From the NCBI RefSeq assembly GCF_000820185.1, contig NZ_CDCA01000010.1:145116-209115 (forward strand): DNA of 64,000 nt. Reading direction: 5' to 3'. Position 1 is the first letter of the stretch, and each line of letters opens with the position of its first letter. The translations under genes were made by a program, and so were the position numbers. The notes beneath the pieces were generated by a model. The model saw only the letters and a program-made list of their open reading frames with translations, made no database searches and was not told the DNA's origin. The DNA is from Aeromonas tecta (GTDB taxonomy: Bacteria; Pseudomonadota; Gammaproteobacteria; Enterobacterales; Aeromonadaceae). Shown here piece after piece: positions 18,271 through 29,206 of this stretch.

Positions 18271-20304
18271 TTACTTGACGCGCATGCCGGGCTGGGCGCC
18301 TTCTTGGGGCTCCAAGATCCAGAGATCCTTACCGCCCGGGCCGGCAGCCAGCACCATGCCTTCGGACATGCCAAAGCGCATCTTGCGCGGCGCCAGGTTG
18401 GCCACCATCACGGTCAGCTTGCCTTCCAGATCTTCCGGGTTGTAGGCGGACTTGATACCGGCGAACACCTGACGGGTTTCACCGCCAAGGTCGAGCTGCA
18501 ATTTGAGCAGCTTGTCGGCTTCCGGTACCGCTTCGGCCTTTTTGATCAGGGCGACACGCAAGTCCAGCTTGGCGAAATCCTCATAAGAGATGGTTTCACT
18601 GATGGGGTCATCCGCCAGCGGGCCAGTCGGCTTCGCGGCTTGCTCCTTGGCCAGGTCGTCCTTGGAGGCTTCTACCATGGCTTCTACCTTGGCGGGTTCG
18701 ATACGGGCGAACAGTGCCTTGAACGGCGCCAGCTGGTGGTTGGTGAGTGGCAGAGCCACGCCATCCCAACTGAGGGTCTCGCCGAGGAAAGCTTCGGCGC
18801 GCTCGGCCAAGAGCGGCATGACGGGCTTGAGGTAGGCCATCAACACCCGGAACAGGTTGATGCCGACGGAGCAGACCGCTTGCAGCTCGGCGTCTGCGCC
18901 TTCCTGCTTGGCCAGCACCCAGGGCGCCTTGTCATCCACGTAGCGATTGGCCTTGTCGGCCAGCGCCATGATCTCGCGAATGGCGCGGCTGAACTCACGG
19001 GCCTCATAGGCTTCGGCGATGGAGGCGCTGGCGTTGGCGAACTCGCTGTAGAGCTCGGGTTCGCTGCAGCTGTCAGCCAGCTTGCCATCGAAGCGCTTGG
19101 TGATGAAACCGGCGTTGCGGGAGGCCAGGTTGACCAGCTTGTTGACCACGTCGGCGTTGACGCGGGAGACGAAGTCTTCCAGGTTCAGGTCCAGATCGTC
19201 GATGCGGCTGTTGAGCTTGGCGGCGTAGTAGTAACGCAGGCACTCGGGATCCAGGTGCTTCAGATAGGTCGAGGCCTTGATGAAGGTACCCTTGGACTTG
19301 GACATCTTGGCGCCGTTGACGGTCACATAGCCGTGCACGTTGACCTTGGTCGGCTTGCGGAAACCCGCGCCTTCCAGCATGGCCGGCCAGAACAGGCAGT
19401 GGAAGTAGGCGATGTCCTTGCCGATGAAGTGATAGAGCTCGGCCTCGGAGTCGGCCTTCCAGTAGCTGTCAAAGTCGATGTCGCCGCGCTTGTTGCACAG
19501 GTTCTTGAACGATGCCATGTAGCCGATGGGGGCATCCAGCCAGACGTAGAAGTACTTGCCAGGGGCGCCCGGGATCTCGAAGCCAAAATAGGGGGCGTCA
19601 CGGGTGATGTCCCACTGCTGCAGGCCCGATTCGAACCACTCTTGCATCTTGTTCGCCATCTCTTCCTGGATGGCGCCTGAGCCGCGCACCCAACCGGCCA
19701 GCCAGGTTTCAAACTGCGGCAAGTCAAAGAAGAAGTGCTCGGAGTCTTTCATCACCGGGGTCGCGCCGGAAACGGCGGATTTCGGATCGATGAGCTCGGT
19801 CGGGCTGTAGGTGGCGCCGCAGCTGTCGCAGTTGTCGCCGTATTGTTCGGGGGACTTGCACTTGGGGCAGGTCCCCTTGACGAAACGATCCGGCAGGAAC
19901 ATGGACTTTTCCGGATCGAACAGCTGGGTGATGGTGCGGCCCTTGATGAAGTCGCCGCCTTTCAGCCGACCGTAGATCAACTCCGCCAGCTCGCGGTTCT
20001 CGTCGCTGTGGGTGGAGTGATAGTTGTCGAAGCTGATGTTGAAGCCGGCAAAATCGGTCTGATGTTCTTCGGACACGGCCGCGATCATCGCTTCCGGGGT
20101 GATCCCGAGCTGCTGCGCCTTGAGCATGATGGGGGTGCCGTGGGCATCGTCGGCACAGACGAAATGCACCTGATGGCCACGCATTCGCTGATAACGAACC
20201 CAGATATCGGCCTGGATGTGTTCCAGCATGTGGCCAAGATGGATGGAGCCATTGGCATAGGGGAGGGCGCAGGTTACCAGCATTGTACGAGGATCAGTTG
20301 CCAT
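18271..20304 (-). CDS. metG: Methionyl-tRNA synthetase
   Basis: A 677-residue class I aminoacyl-tRNA synthetase that charges tRNA-Met and initiator tRNA. The HIGH-type motif (ANGSIHLGH) is near residue 20. A four-cysteine zinc knob ([17 protein letters not shown]) is near 145-160, and the KMSKS loop ([10 protein letters not shown]) near 330. The C-terminal EMAP-II/Arc1p-like tRNA-binding and dimerisation domain is present ([20 protein letters not shown] onwards). The start [17 protein letters not shown] (20304) agrees with the family; an upstream frame extends 15 residues. Confidence 0.98.
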   Translation of the reverse strand: MATDPRTMLVTCALPYANGSIHLGHMLEHIQADIWVRYQRMRGHQVHFVCADDAHGTPIMLKAQQLGITPEAMIAAVSEEHQTDFAGFNISFDNYHSTHSDENRELAELIYGRLKGGDFIKGRTITQLFDPEKSMFLPDRFVKGTCPKCKSPEQYGDNCDSCGATYSPTELIDPKSAVSGATPVMKDSEHFFFDLPQFETWLAGWVRGSGAIQEEMANKMQEWFESGLQQWDITRDAPYFGFEIPGAPGKYFYVWLDAPIGYMASFKNLCNKRGDIDFDSYWKADSEAELYHFIGKDIAYFHCLFWPAMLEGAGFRKPTKVNVHGYVTVNGAKMSKSKGTFIKASTYLKHLDPECLRYYYAAKLNSRIDDLDLNLEDFVSRVNADVVNKLVNLASRNAGFITKRFDGKLADSCSEPELYSEFANASASIAEAYEAREFSRAIREIMALADKANRYVDDKAPWVLAKQEGADAELQAVCSVGINLFRVLMAYLKPVMPLLAERAEAFLGETLSWDGVALPLTNHQLAPFKALFARIEPAKVEAMVEASKDDLAKEQAAKPTGPLADDPISETISYEDFAKLDLRVALIKKAEAVPEADKLLKLQLDLGGETRQVFAGIKSAYNPEDLEGKLTVMVANLAPRKMRFGMSEGMVLAAGPGGKDLWILEPQEGAQPGMRVK

Positions 20305-20489
20305 AATACGTTCTTTATGTGCCTGTTGGGATGATACAGTGCCGAGCATGTTACCCGAATTGGGGGCGGCCTGCCTAGGGTTGTGGCCCTGTCTGGCTTG
20401 GCAGATGGCATCTCAAATGCGCAGGCAAAGCACTGATTTGTGTGCGGTAACCGTTCACCTCTGCATAACGACAACAGAATGGGGAGTTA

Positions 20490-21572
20490 ATGGTGATTGA
20501 TTCAGTAAAACAGATCCTTGCCGAATTTAAGCCGGTAGGGTGGGGTAAGGATCTGGTCGCGGCCGGTTTCGTGCGATCCATCGAACAGCATGGGCAGAGC
20601 CTAGCTATCAAACTGGTGCTGCCGTTTGCCGGACGCTCCCTGTTTGAGCAGATCAAGCAGGACTTCGATGGCCGCTTGCGCATCGCCACGGGGGCTGCCG
20701 CCATCGATTGGCAATGTGATATCGAGGTGGCCAGCATGCCCCGCGCCCAGCAGCTGGCGGCGGTGCAGGGGATTCGCAATATTCTGGTGGTCGCCTCCGG
20801 CAAGGGAGGGGTGGGTAAATCCACCACCGCCGTCAACCTGGCACTGGCGCTGCAAAAAGAGGGGGCGCGGGTCGCCATTCTGGATGCGGACATCTATGGT
20901 CCCTCCATTCCGACCATGATGGGTACCCTCAAGGAACGTCCCCACAGCCTCGATGGCAAGCTGATGGAGCCGGTCATGGCTTGTGGCCTGAAGAGCAACA
21001 GCATCGGTTATCTGGTGGCTGAGCAGGATGCCACCATCTGGCGTGGCCCCATGGCGAGCAAGGCGCTGGCGCAGATCCTGCACGAAACCCGTTGGGGCGA
21101 AGTGGATTATATGGTGGTGGACATGCCGCCAGGCACAGGGGATATCCAGCTCACTCTGGCGCAGCAGGTACCGACCACAGCGGCGCTGATCGTCACCACC
21201 CCGCAAGACGTGGCATTGGCCGATGCGCGCAAGGGCATCGCCATGTTCAACAAGGTGAATGTGCCCGTGCTCGGCATCGTCGAGAACATGAGTTATCACG
21301 TCTGCAGTGCCTGCGGTCATCACGAGGCATTGTTTGGTACCGGCGGCGGGCAGAAGATGGCAGAGCAGTATCAAGTGGCGCTGCTTGGCCAGTTGCCGCT
21401 GCACATCGATATCCGTCAGCACATGGACAATGGCACCCCCACCGTGTCCGATTCACCGCAAGGGGAGTTAGCTGGGGCCTACCTCAAGCTGGCCCGCCGG
21501 GTCGGTGCCGAGCTCTATTTCAGCGGTAAACCGATTGCGACCCCGCTTTACACGGTGGCGCTGGACGAATAA
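20490..21572 (+). CDS. apbC: Fe-S cluster carrier ATPase ApbC/Mrp
   Basis: A 360-residue ParA/MinD-type ATPase that carries Fe-S clusters to target apoproteins. An N-terminal MIP18-like segment (residues 1-85) precedes the deviant Walker A motif SGKGGVGKSTTAVNLA. DADIYGPSIP and DMPPGTGD follow. The cluster-binding CxxC (HVCSACGHHE) lies near residue 270. It is divergent from metG, as in E. coli. The start ATG follows a GGGGAG site. Confidence 0.95.
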   Translation: MVIDSVKQILAEFKPVGWGKDLVAAGFVRSIEQHGQSLAIKLVLPFAGRSLFEQIKQDFDGRLRIATGAAAIDWQCDIEVASMPRAQQLAAVQGIRNILVVASGKGGVGKSTTAVNLALALQKEGARVAILDADIYGPSIPTMMGTLKERPHSLDGKLMEPVMACGLKSNSIGYLVAEQDATIWRGPMASKALAQILHETRWGEVDYMVVDMPPGTGDIQLTLAQQVPTTAALIVTTPQDVALADARKGIAMFNKVNVPVLGIVENMSYHVCSACGHHEALFGTGGGQKMAEQYQVALLGQLPLHIDIRQHMDNGTPTVSDSPQGELAGAYLKLARRVGAELYFSGKPIATPLYTVALDE

Positions 21573-21601
21573 TCGGCTGTTGGTCATTTACTGTGGATTT
21601 C

Positions 21602-21628
21602 AGGGTGGGCATGGCTCACCCTTTTTTA
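21602..21628 (+). terminator. Terminator of apbC
   Basis: The stem GGGTGGGC / GCTCACCC (one mismatch, ATG loop) followed by TTTTTT. Confidence 0.8.
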
Positions 21629-21682
21629 TATAATGGATCGGTTTAAACAATCCCCAGTGCTCTTCTCTCTTAGGTATTTTCA

Positions 21683-22327
21683 ATGTCTGATACTCAACAT
21701 TCGTGTGTGATCATCGGTATTGCTGGTGCATCCGCATCCGGCAAGAGTCTTATCGCTCAAACCATTTATGAAGAGCTGGTGGCCGAACTGGGCGCAGGTC
21801 AGATTGGTGTGATCACCGAAGATTGCTACTACCGTGATCAGACCCACCTGACCATGGAAGAGCGGGTCAAGACCAACTATGACCATCCGAATGCCCTAGA
21901 TCACGATCTGCTGGTGCAGCATCTGACCCAGCTGGTACGCGGGGAAGCCGTCAACATTCCCCAGTACTCCTACACCGAACACACCCGCATGACCGAGGTG
22001 ACCGCCTTCGCCCCGCGTCGGGTCATCATTCTGGAAGGGATACTGCTGCTGACCGACAGTCGGCTGCGCGAGCTGATGGATGCTTCCATCTTCATGGATA
22101 CCCCGCTCGACATCTGCCTGTTGCGCCGTCTGGTGCGCGACGTGCAAGAGCGTGGCCGTACCATGGACTCGGTGCTCAAGCAGTATCAGAAGACGGTACG
22201 CCCCATGTTCATGCAGTTCATCGACCCGTCCAAGCAGTACGCGGACGTGATCGTGCCCCGTGGTGGCAAGAACCGCATCGCCATCGACATGCTCAAGGCG
22301 AGAATTCGCCACATGTTGATTGGTTAA
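21683..22327 (+). CDS. udk: Uridine/cytidine kinase
   Basis: A 214-residue pyrimidine salvage enzyme that phosphorylates uridine and cytidine with GTP or ATP. The P-loop [14 protein letters not shown] lies at the N-terminus. The conserved [20 protein letters not shown] and YDHPNALD substrate region and [13 protein letters not shown] lid motif are intact. Length matches E. coli Udk (213). Confidence 0.96.
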   Translation: MSDTQHSCVIIGIAGASASGKSLIAQTIYEELVAELGAGQIGVITEDCYYRDQTHLTMEERVKTNYDHPNALDHDLLVQHLTQLVRGEAVNIPQYSYTEHTRMTEVTAFAPRRVIILEGILLLTDSRLRELMDASIFMDTPLDICLLRRLVRDVQERGRTMDSVLKQYQKTVRPMFMQFIDPSKQYADVIVPRGGKNRIAIDMLKARIRHMLIG

Positions 22328-22334
22328 TATGAAA

Positions 22335-22361
22335 CAAGCCGGGTGATGCCCGGCTTTTTTA
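22335..22361 (+). terminator. Terminator of udk
   Basis: The stem AAGCCGGG / CCCGGCTT with a short loop and T run, directly after the udk stop. Confidence 0.9.
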
Positions 22362-22390
22362 AATGAATCTTTTGTCAGGAGAGTCGCCGA

Positions 22391-22972
22391 ATGCGCCTTT
22401 GTGATACCGATATCGAACGCCATCTGGATGAAGGCAAGATAGTGATTGAGCCGAGACCCGGTGTGGAGCGGATCAGCGGCGTCAGCGTCGATGTGCTGCT
22501 CGGCAACGAGTTTCGGGTGTTTCGCGATCACACCGCGCCCTATATCGATCTCAGCGGCCCGAGCAGCGAGATGGCCGATGCCATCGATCGGGTGATGAGT
22601 GACGAGATCCACATTGCGGACGGTGAAGCCTTCTATCTGCACCCGGGTCAGCTGGCACTGGCGGTGACCTACGAATCCGTGACCCTGCCGGCTGATATCG
22701 TCGGCTGGCTGGATGGTCGCTCCTCGCTCGCCCGTCTGGGCTTGATGGTGCACGTCACCGCGCATCGCATCGATCCGGGTTGGTCCGGTCGCATCGTGCT
22801 GGAGTTCTACAACGGCGGCAAGCTGCCGCTGGCGCTGCGTCCCAAGATGAAGATAGGTGCACTCAACTTCGAGATGCTCTCCGGCGCCGCCGCTCGCCCG
22901 TACAACAAGCGGGAAAACGCCAAGTACAAGAGTCAGCAAGGGGCGGTGGCCAGTCGGATCAATCAGGACTGA
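22391..22972 (+). CDS. dcd: dCTP deaminase
   Basis: A 193-residue enzyme that deaminates dCTP to dUTP, feeding dTMP synthesis. The trimeric dUTPase-like fold motifs are present: the active-site stretch [20 protein letters not shown] and [18 protein letters not shown]. It follows udk, as in E. coli. The ATG at 22391 has GGAGAG upstream. Confidence 0.96.
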   Translation: MRLCDTDIERHLDEGKIVIEPRPGVERISGVSVDVLLGNEFRVFRDHTAPYIDLSGPSSEMADAIDRVMSDEIHIADGEAFYLHPGQLALAVTYESVTLPADIVGWLDGRSSLARLGLMVHVTAHRIDPGWSGRIVLEFYNGGKLPLALRPKMKIGALNFEMLSGAAARPYNKRENAKYKSQQGAVASRINQD

Positions 22973-23303
22973 TAACATCCTCTTCACGGCTTATTGATAT
23001 AAGGGTGCCTCGGCACCTTTTTCCATTATCTGTTTGGGTGCCATGATGGTGATGACCGAGGCTGGTTACCTGGTAAAAAGCAGCGAGAATCGGGACTTAA
23101 CAGATTAAATGGTGTTGAATGAAGCCCTTAAAAAAGAGCATTTGAGGGTTTAATTAATCTTCGACAAGGCGCATTCCTACAGGCCCTAAGACATTTTCTG
23201 ACGGATTGCTCTTTTTTTTTCTTACTGAAATATTTCAACAACGGGTATGGCGCACCGAGCCTTCTGGCATAATCCGCCGCAACTCATAAACAGGTTCGTT
23301 TTT
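22973..23303 (+). other. Intergenic region dcd-pit with terminator and pit leader
   Basis: 331 bp without a gene. The left end holds the dcd terminator (23,001-23,023). The rest is AT-richer than its neighbours and presumably carries the phosphate-transporter promoter. I did not find a convincing pair of Pho-box repeats. Confidence 0.5.
23001..23023 (+). terminator. Terminator of dcd
   Basis: The stem AAGGGTGCC / GGCACCTTT with a TC loop and T run. Confidence 0.85.
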
Positions 23304-24776
23304 ATGTTTGAAATGTTTAGTGGTTTGGGTTTGTGGTGGTCAATCGGTTTGGCATTGGCCGTTTTTTTTGTGTTGGCTTATGAATTCATCAACGGCTTTC
23401 ACGATACCGCGAATGCGGTAGCAACGGTTATCTATACCAAGGCGATGCCCGCTCATATGGCGGTGGTGGCTTCCGGTCTGTTCAACTTTGCCGGGGTCAT
23501 GATGGGCGGTCTTGGGGTTGCGTATGCCATTGTGCATCTGCTGCCCATCGATCTGCTGCTCGGCATGGATTCCACCCAGGGGCTGATCATGGTCTTTTCC
23601 CTGTTGTTCTCTGCCATCGTCTGGAATCTGGGGACCTGGTTCTTCGGCATCCCGGCATCCAGTTCGCATACCCTGATCGGTTCCATTCTGGGGGTGGGCG
23701 GTGCCTATGCCTGGATGAGTCATCAGCCTCTGCAGGAAGGCATCAACGTCGGTAAAGCCATCGACATCATGCTTTCTCTGATCATCTCTCCCACCGTTGG
23801 TTTCGTGATCGCAGCCCTGCTGCTGTTTGCCATGAAGCGCATCTGGCTGGGTAGCAAGATCCACAAAACTCCGGAAGAGCGTCTGCTGGTGGATGGCAAG
23901 AAACACCCGCCATTCTGGGCTCGTGTGACCCTGATCTGTTCCGCCATGGGGGTGAGCTTCGTACACGGCTCCAACGATGGTCAGAAGGGCATCGGTCTGG
24001 TGATGTTGGTGCTGATCTGCATGGCGCCTGCCTATTTCGCACTGGACATGAACAGCCGCTCCTACGATCTGGACAGAACCCAGGATGCCAACCAGCGCAT
24101 CATGGAGATCTACCAGCGTAACCACGAACTGGTCTCCCAGGTGGTCAATTTCAGCGTTCCGGCTCATGCCCAGGAAGAGCTGATGACCCACTGTGAGGCG
24201 GGCGAAGCATTCGAAGCCATGGCGACCCTCAACGATCGTCTCGGCCAGGTGCGTACCTATGAAGAGATGGACCTGACCGATCGCCGTGAAGTGCGTCGTC
24301 TGCTGCTCTGCATCGATGACACCGCTCGCAAGGTCTCCAAGCTGCCGTTGCCGGCCAAGGAGCTGACCGATCTGGCCAAATGGCGCAAGGATCTGACCGC
24401 GACTGCCGAATACGCACCGACCTGGGTCATCGTCTCCATCGCCCTGGCGCTGGGTTGCGGTACCATGGTGGGCTGGCGTCGTATCGTCTACACCGTAGGC
24501 GAGAAGATCGGCTCTACTGGCATGACCTATAGCCAGGGCATTGCCGCCCAGATCACCGCAGCCGCCTCCATCGGGGTGGCCAGCTTGACCGGCATGCCAG
24601 TGTCCACCACCCATATCTTGTCCTCTGCCGTCGCAGGGACCATGGTGGCGAACAAGTCAGGCCTGCAGAGCCAGACCATCAAGACCATCTTGCTGGCCTG
24701 GGTACTGACCCTGCCGCTGACCATGCTGCTCTCTGGTGGCCTGTTCATTATCAGCAACCATTTGTTTGGTAACTGA
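23304..24776 (+). CDS. pitA: Low-affinity inorganic phosphate transporter (Pit family)
   Basis: A 490-residue inner-membrane phosphate:proton symporter that takes up metal-phosphate complexes. The N-terminal half carries the Pit signature YEFINGFHDTANAVATVIYT. The second signature GVSFVHGSNDGQKGIG precedes a large hydrophilic loop (residues about 260-380). The C-terminal half repeats the fold (AAASIGVASLTGMPVSTTHI). About ten transmembrane helices are visible. The ATG at 23304 (MFEMFSGLGLWW) fits the family. Confidence 0.93.
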   Translation: MFEMFSGLGLWWSIGLALAVFFVLAYEFINGFHDTANAVATVIYTKAMPAHMAVVASGLFNFAGVMMGGLGVAYAIVHLLPIDLLLGMDSTQGLIMVFSLLFSAIVWNLGTWFFGIPASSSHTLIGSILGVGGAYAWMSHQPLQEGINVGKAIDIMLSLIISPTVGFVIAALLLFAMKRIWLGSKIHKTPEERLLVDGKKHPPFWARVTLICSAMGVSFVHGSNDGQKGIGLVMLVLICMAPAYFALDMNSRSYDLDRTQDANQRIMEIYQRNHELVSQVVNFSVPAHAQEELMTHCEAGEAFEAMATLNDRLGQVRTYEEMDLTDRREVRRLLLCIDDTARKVSKLPLPAKELTDLAKWRKDLTATAEYAPTWVIVSIALALGCGTMVGWRRIVYTVGEKIGSTGMTYSQGIAAQITAAASIGVASLTGMPVSTTHILSSAVAGTMVANKSGLQSQTIKTILLAWVLTLPLTMLLSGGLFIISNHLFGN

Positions 24777-24798
24777 TAGTCAGCGCACTACAGAATGA

Positions 24799-24824
24799 TA
24801 AAAGGGCCCTCGGGCCCTTTTTTA
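24799..24824 (+). terminator. Terminator of pitA
   Basis: The stem AAAGGGCCC / GGGCCCTTT with a TC loop and T run, 25 bases after the stop. Confidence 0.92.
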
Positions 24825-25067
24825 ATGCGTGCTGATTGCGGCATTGGCACGCGCTGGACGATGACTCAACCATGGCTGGCTATCAATAAACGGGCCTGAT
24901 TCAGCACCATCTGTGTTTTCCGACCCCTGATCTGCATTCCGACCATATGTACTTGTCTGGTCTTTGGCATAGTGCTGCGAGAGAAGAGGGTGGCCGCTTC
25001 GCCGATGTAATACGTACATACTGCCAGGGTGCATTGCACCATCGCGAGGGAGCAATGTTGGTTTCGC

Positions 25068-25325
25068 CTACAGGATGCCGGTAAGCGGCGAGCTATGCAT
25101 CTGGCGCAAGGTCTCAATCAGTTCGTACAGACTAGGTGGGAGCTGCCGATGGCCAGCAGGGTGGGCATAAATGCCTGCTTCAGGGCGCTTAATAGGGCAG
25201 GGTAACTGCAAGTTCACCTTAGGCCGCTGATGACGGGGCTGATGTTTTAGGTAGCAGCCAATCCCGCTACCAGCGACGGCAATGTCCATGCCCAACAAGT
25301 AACTGCCAGCACCATTTATCTGGAT
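25068..25325 (-). pseudogene. Remnant of a LysR-type regulator (C-terminal end)
   Basis: An open stretch of about 85 codons bounded upstream by a stop. The residues LGMDIAVAGSGIGCYL and then AGIYAHPAGHRQLPPSLYEL resemble the end of LysR effector domains, where an A-GLGI-LLP motif is followed by a Y-x-PxxRxLPP-V-x-FI tail. The DNA-binding domain and most of the effector domain are absent, and stops interrupt the frame on both sides. The resemblance is by eye and could be wrong. Confidence 0.38.
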
Positions 25326-25992
25326 TTACCATCGGCTAATGGTATCGGGGCGACATCTCGAGCCAGTCCAAACAAATATCATTTATATGCCATCAAACTA
25401 GACTTGGTATCAACCTATCAAGACCCCTGTCCATACCTTCATCACCGCCTTTAAGATCCAGTAACCAAATAAACCATACTTGTTTACTAGGCATAGTAAG
25501 CACTGGTCGTCGAGAGCAGGGCTGCAGCCCTGAGTACCAGCGAGTGAGAGAACTCCTGAGTTCGGTGCGGGAAGCCGGCGCTTATTGCCGGTAATGAAGG
25601 ATGAAAGAGGAAGGGGCTCTCTCTTGAAAGATGGCCATGCAGATCCCGAAGGGGTTGAACGCCACCTTGTTGGCCGAGGTGTCGACCTGGTCATAAATCA
25701 GATGTCAAAATGAAGTAAGGTGCTGAGTGGTCACATAAAACAGCGTCTGTGTATTGGATTTGCATTAATCATTAGATGTTATGCGATGTATTTTGTGTTT
25801 AATGCAGCTAAATAGACTGATGTGGATTGTCGGAACTGGTCTAAATCCAGATGTCGACAACACAGTCTTGCTTCGAAGGGAACACAATGCGGTTGCCCGT
25901 GGGGCACACAGGGCCGGTGGTCGCATCATTCGCTCGATAACGCCCTTGTCTATGTCGTCGTCAGGGTCTCGATATGGGGGGATAACGACAGG

Positions 25993-26024
25993 GCAAAAAA
26001 AAGAGCCACACAGTGTGTGGCTCT
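25993..26024 (-). terminator. Terminator of rne
   Basis: A perfect stem AGAGCCACAC / GTGTGGCTCT with a 2-base loop. The minus strand then has a run of eight T, and the hairpin lies directly after the rne stop. Confidence 0.92.
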
Positions 26025-26047
26025 TTTCATCAGGCTAGCAAGCTAAC

Positions 26048-29000
26048 TCAGGGGCGACCCGCCGGGCTGGTTGCCACGTTGACAGCGGCAGTGCTGCCTG
26101 CGTGACGACCGGAGCTGGCCACTTCGTTGCGAACCAAGGAAGCCTGTTCGACCTGCTCAGGTTTTTCCTGGGCAGGTACGGCAGCAGGGGTGGCCATGGG
26201 CGCAGATGCCTTGCGAGCATTAGCCAGTACGCCAGCACCCTTGTTGACCGGTTTGATCACAGGGGCTGCAACGGCAGGTTTGGCTGCAGGCTCGACCTGA
26301 GCTGTCACAGCGGCGACAGGCTCAACAACGGGCGCAGCAACGACCTCTGCAACCTGCGGGGCAGACTCTGTCACCATCGCTGGTGCAGCTTCGGCGACCG
26401 GGGCTTCAACGGCAGGGGCTTCAACGACTGGTGCTGGCTGCTCGGCAACCTCGGCAACAATCACGTCGGCGACCACCGGCTCGGTCACGGTAACAGGGGC
26501 TACTGCGTCGGCCTGGACCACAGGTTCAACGGCGGCAACCGCAGTCTCGACCTGGTGAGGGGCCTCGTCAGCCACGGTTTCCACGACCATATGCTCGGTC
26601 AGCGCGGCAGATGCTTGCAGCGCGGCGGCGACGGCTTCGGCGCTCGGAGTGGTGACAACAGGCACCGCCGGCTCTTCCACTTTGACCTGGGCTGCATCAG
26701 ATTGAGCGGCTGCGGTCAGGATGGGAGCCTCGGCATGTGACTCTTCATCATCACGCTGGCTGCGGGCGTCTTCGTTGATGCGCTTGCGACGCTGACCTTC
26801 GATACGCTGGCTGCGCGGGGTACGACGAGAGCGGCGCTGACCGTCGGTCTGCTCCTCTTGCTCACCGGCCACGGCTTGAGTATCGGCAGCCTCGTTCACT
26901 TGCTCATCCGCAGGCAGGGCAGGGGTATCGGTAGCGGCGACATCGACACGAACCTGCTTGCGCAGTTGACGACGTTCACGGCGCTCGGCCACCTTCTGCT
27001 CTTTCTCCTGACGCGGTTCGTCATTGATGATGGCAGTATCAACCTCAACGGCTTCTACGGCTTCAACGACGACCTCGGCACGAGGTTCGCGCGGAGCACG
27101 GGGTTCGCGAGCCGGGCGCGGGGCGCGGGGTTCACGTTCCTGACGTGGCTCACGGGGTTCGCGATCTTGGCGCGGCTCGTTGCGCACCTCAGCACGGGGT
27201 TCACGATCCATGCGCTGTTCGCTGCGCGCTTCACCACGGACGTCACGGTCCTGACGAGGCTCACGTTCTTTGCGCGGACGACGGTTGCGGTTCTCACCAC
27301 CCTCACGGTTGGCGCTACCTTCCCGCTTCTCGCCGGCTTCGGCGGTGTTGCGGTTGTTGCGGTTGTCGTCACGACGAGGACGCTGGCCACGGCCACGGGT
27401 CTCATCACGCTGATGACGATGACCGTCATCCTTGCGCGCTTCACGGGCGGCTGGCTTCTCGGTCTGGGCTGGCGCAGCGGCGACAGGACCCGGTTCGGAG
27501 GAGAAGATACCAGAGATGGCTTTGACGAACTTGCCAAACAGGCCGACTGGTGCGACTACCGCGGCGGTCACGGCAACAGGGGCAGGTGCTGGCGCGGCCG
27601 GAGCGGCAGGCTGGGGTGCCTGGACGAAGCCTTGCAACAGCGGCTGCTCACGCTCGATCACCTGTGCCTGCTTCGGTTGGTAGACCGGCTTGGCAACTTC
27701 GGTTTTCAGCTCGTAACTGGCCGCTTCCGGGATCTCGTTTTGACGAATGCGGGTCACTTCGTAGTGCGGGGTTTCCAGATGCTGGTTAGGAATGATGTAC
27801 AGACGTACTTCATTGCGCTGTTCCAGACTGGCGATGGAGGCCCGCTTCTCGTTGAGCAGATAGGCGGCAACATCGACCGGCACCTGAGCGTGAACCTGCT
27901 CGGTATTGTCCTTCATGGCCTCTTCTTCGATGAGACGCAGGATGGACAAGGCCAGTGATTCGTTATCACGGATCACACCCTGACCCTGGCAGCGAGGGCA
28001 GATATGGCTGCTGGACTCGTTGAGGGAGGGGCGCAGACGCTGGCGGGACATCTCCAGCAGACCGAAACGGGAGATCCGGCCGAGCTGGATGCGAGCACGA
28101 TCCTGATGGACGGCTTCACGCAGACGGTTTTCCACTTCGCGTTGATGGCGAACCGGGGTCATGTCGATGAAGTCGATGACGATCAGACCACCCAAGTCAC
28201 GCAGACGCAATTGACGGGCAATCTCGTCGGCCGCTTCCAGGTTGGTTTGCAGCGCCGTCTCTTCGATATCGCCGCCCTTGGTGGCGCGGGAGGAGTTGAT
28301 ATCGATGGAGGTCAGGGCTTCGGTCGGATCGATGACGATGCTGCCGCCGGAGGGCAGGCGCACTTCGCGCTGGAAGGCCGACTCGATCTGGCTCTCAATC
28401 TGGAAGTGGTTGAACAGGGCAACTTCACCCTTGTACAGCTTCACGCGGTTGAGGAAATCGGGACGGACCAGTTCGATATGGGCCTTGGCGCGCTCGAAGA
28501 TGACCGGGTTGTCGATCAAGATCTCGCCGACATCGCGACGCAGGTAATCACGGATGGCGCGCACGATCACGTTGCTTTCCTGATGGATAAGCACCGGAGC
28601 GGAGCGGTTCTGTGATGCCTTGTGGATGGAGTCCCAGTGGTTGAGCAGAACGTTCAAGTCCCATTCCAGCTCTTCCGGGGATTTGCCCACACCGGCGGTG
28701 CGTACGATGAGACCCATGCCGTCCGGCACGGTCAGTCCGCTCAGGGCTTCTTTCAGTTCGGTCCTTTCATCACCCTCGATGCGGCGGGAGATACCACCGG
28801 CACGGGGGTTGTTCGGCATCAGGACCAGGTAGCTACCGGCCAGGCTGATAAAGGTAGTGAGGGCTGCACCCTTGGTGCCACGCTCTTCCTTATCAATCTG
28901 GACGATCACTTCCTGACCTTCGCGGATCACTTCTTTGATGTTGGGACGACCCTGATAGGAGTAACCGGAGGGGAAGTAATTGCGGGCGATTTCCTTTAAG

Positions 29001-29206
29001 GGCAGGAAACCGTGGCGCTCGGCGCCGTAGTCGACAAAAGCAGCTTCAAGACTGGGTTCTACGCGGGTGATTTTACCCTTGTAAATGTTCGCTTTCTTCT
29101 GCTCGTGGCCCGGACTTTCAATATCCAAATCATAGAGCTGTTGTCCGTCAACCAGCGCTACGCGCAACTCCTCTTCCTGAGTCGCGTTGATTAGCATTCT
29201 TTTCAT
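26048..29206 (-). CDS. rne: Ribonuclease E
   Basis: A 1052-residue essential endoribonuclease and scaffold of the RNA degradosome. The N-terminal half is nearly identical to enterobacterial RNase E. It has the S1 domain (near residues 35-125), the 5'-sensor and DNase I-like catalytic region with both metal-binding aspartates ([28 protein letters not shown]), and the zinc-link cysteines (ICPRCQGQG near 404). The C-terminal half is disordered. An Arg-rich RNA-binding block with repeated REPRQ/REPRA units (about 620-720) is followed by long Ala/Val/Pro/Glu repeats. The tail ([13 protein letters not shown]) may be the PNPase-binding end. The divergent rluC is as in E. coli. Confidence 0.97.
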   Translation of the reverse strand: MKRMLINATQEEELRVALVDGQQLYDLDIESPGHEQKKANIYKGKITRVEPSLEAAFVDYGAERHGFLPLKEIARNYFPSGYSYQGRPNIKEVIREGQEVIVQIDKEERGTKGAALTTFISLAGSYLVLMPNNPRAGGISRRIEGDERTELKEALSGLTVPDGMGLIVRTAGVGKSPEELEWDLNVLLNHWDSIHKASQNRSAPVLIHQESNVIVRAIRDYLRRDVGEILIDNPVIFERAKAHIELVRPDFLNRVKLYKGEVALFNHFQIESQIESAFQREVRLPSGGSIVIDPTEALTSIDINSSRATKGGDIEETALQTNLEAADEIARQLRLRDLGGLIVIDFIDMTPVRHQREVENRLREAVHQDRARIQLGRISRFGLLEMSRQRLRPSLNESSSHICPRCQGQGVIRDNESLALSILRLIEEEAMKDNTEQVHAQVPVDVAAYLLNEKRASIASLEQRNEVRLYIIPNQHLETPHYEVTRIRQNEIPEAASYELKTEVAKPVYQPKQAQVIEREQPLLQGFVQAPQPAAPAAPAPAPVAVTAAVVAPVGLFGKFVKAISGIFSSEPGPVAAAPAQTEKPAAREARKDDGHRHQRDETRGRGQRPRRDDNRNNRNTAEAGEKREGSANREGGENRNRRPRKEREPRQDRDVRGEARSEQRMDREPRAEVRNEPRQDREPREPRQEREPRAPRPAREPRAPREPRAEVVVEAVEAVEVDTAIINDEPRQEKEQKVAERRERRQLRKQVRVDVAATDTPALPADEQVNEAADTQAVAGEQEEQTDGQRRSRRTPRSQRIEGQRRKRINEDARSQRDDEESHAEAPILTAAAQSDAAQVKVEEPAVPVVTTPSAEAVAAALQASAALTEHMVVETVADEAPHQVETAVAAVEPVVQADAVAPVTVTEPVVADVIVAEVAEQPAPVVEAPAVEAPVAEAAPAMVTESAPQVAEVVAAPVVEPVAAVTAQVEPAAKPAVAAPVIKPVNKGAGVLANARKASAPMATPAAVPAQEKPEQVEQASLVRNEVASSGRHAGSTAAVNVATSPAGRP

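Larger units (their letters stand above)
24777..26047. other. 1.27-kb gap with no intact gene
   Basis: Between the phosphate-transporter terminator and the rne terminator there is no complete coding sequence. All open frames are short and unlike each other. One minus-strand fragment (25,068-25,325) resembles the end of a LysR-type regulator. The stretch 25,380-25,990 has lower GC than the flanks and no recognisable family. This looks like decayed, once-coding or horizontally acquired DNA. Confidence 0.6.

Noticed and set aside
25410-25694. Minus-strand frame of 94 codons in the same gap
   Set aside because: Low-complexity start, no recognisable motif, no Shine-Dalgarno and it crosses compositionally mixed DNA.
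25781-26038. Open frame of 85 codons on the plus strand in the 24.8-26.0 kb gap
   Set aside because: No family resemblance, runs into the rne terminator and has no ribosome-binding site.
27145-27958. Long plus-strand frame opposite rne
   Set aside because: It mirrors the Arg-rich repeats of RNase E, which give open antisense frames. The rne assignment is certain.
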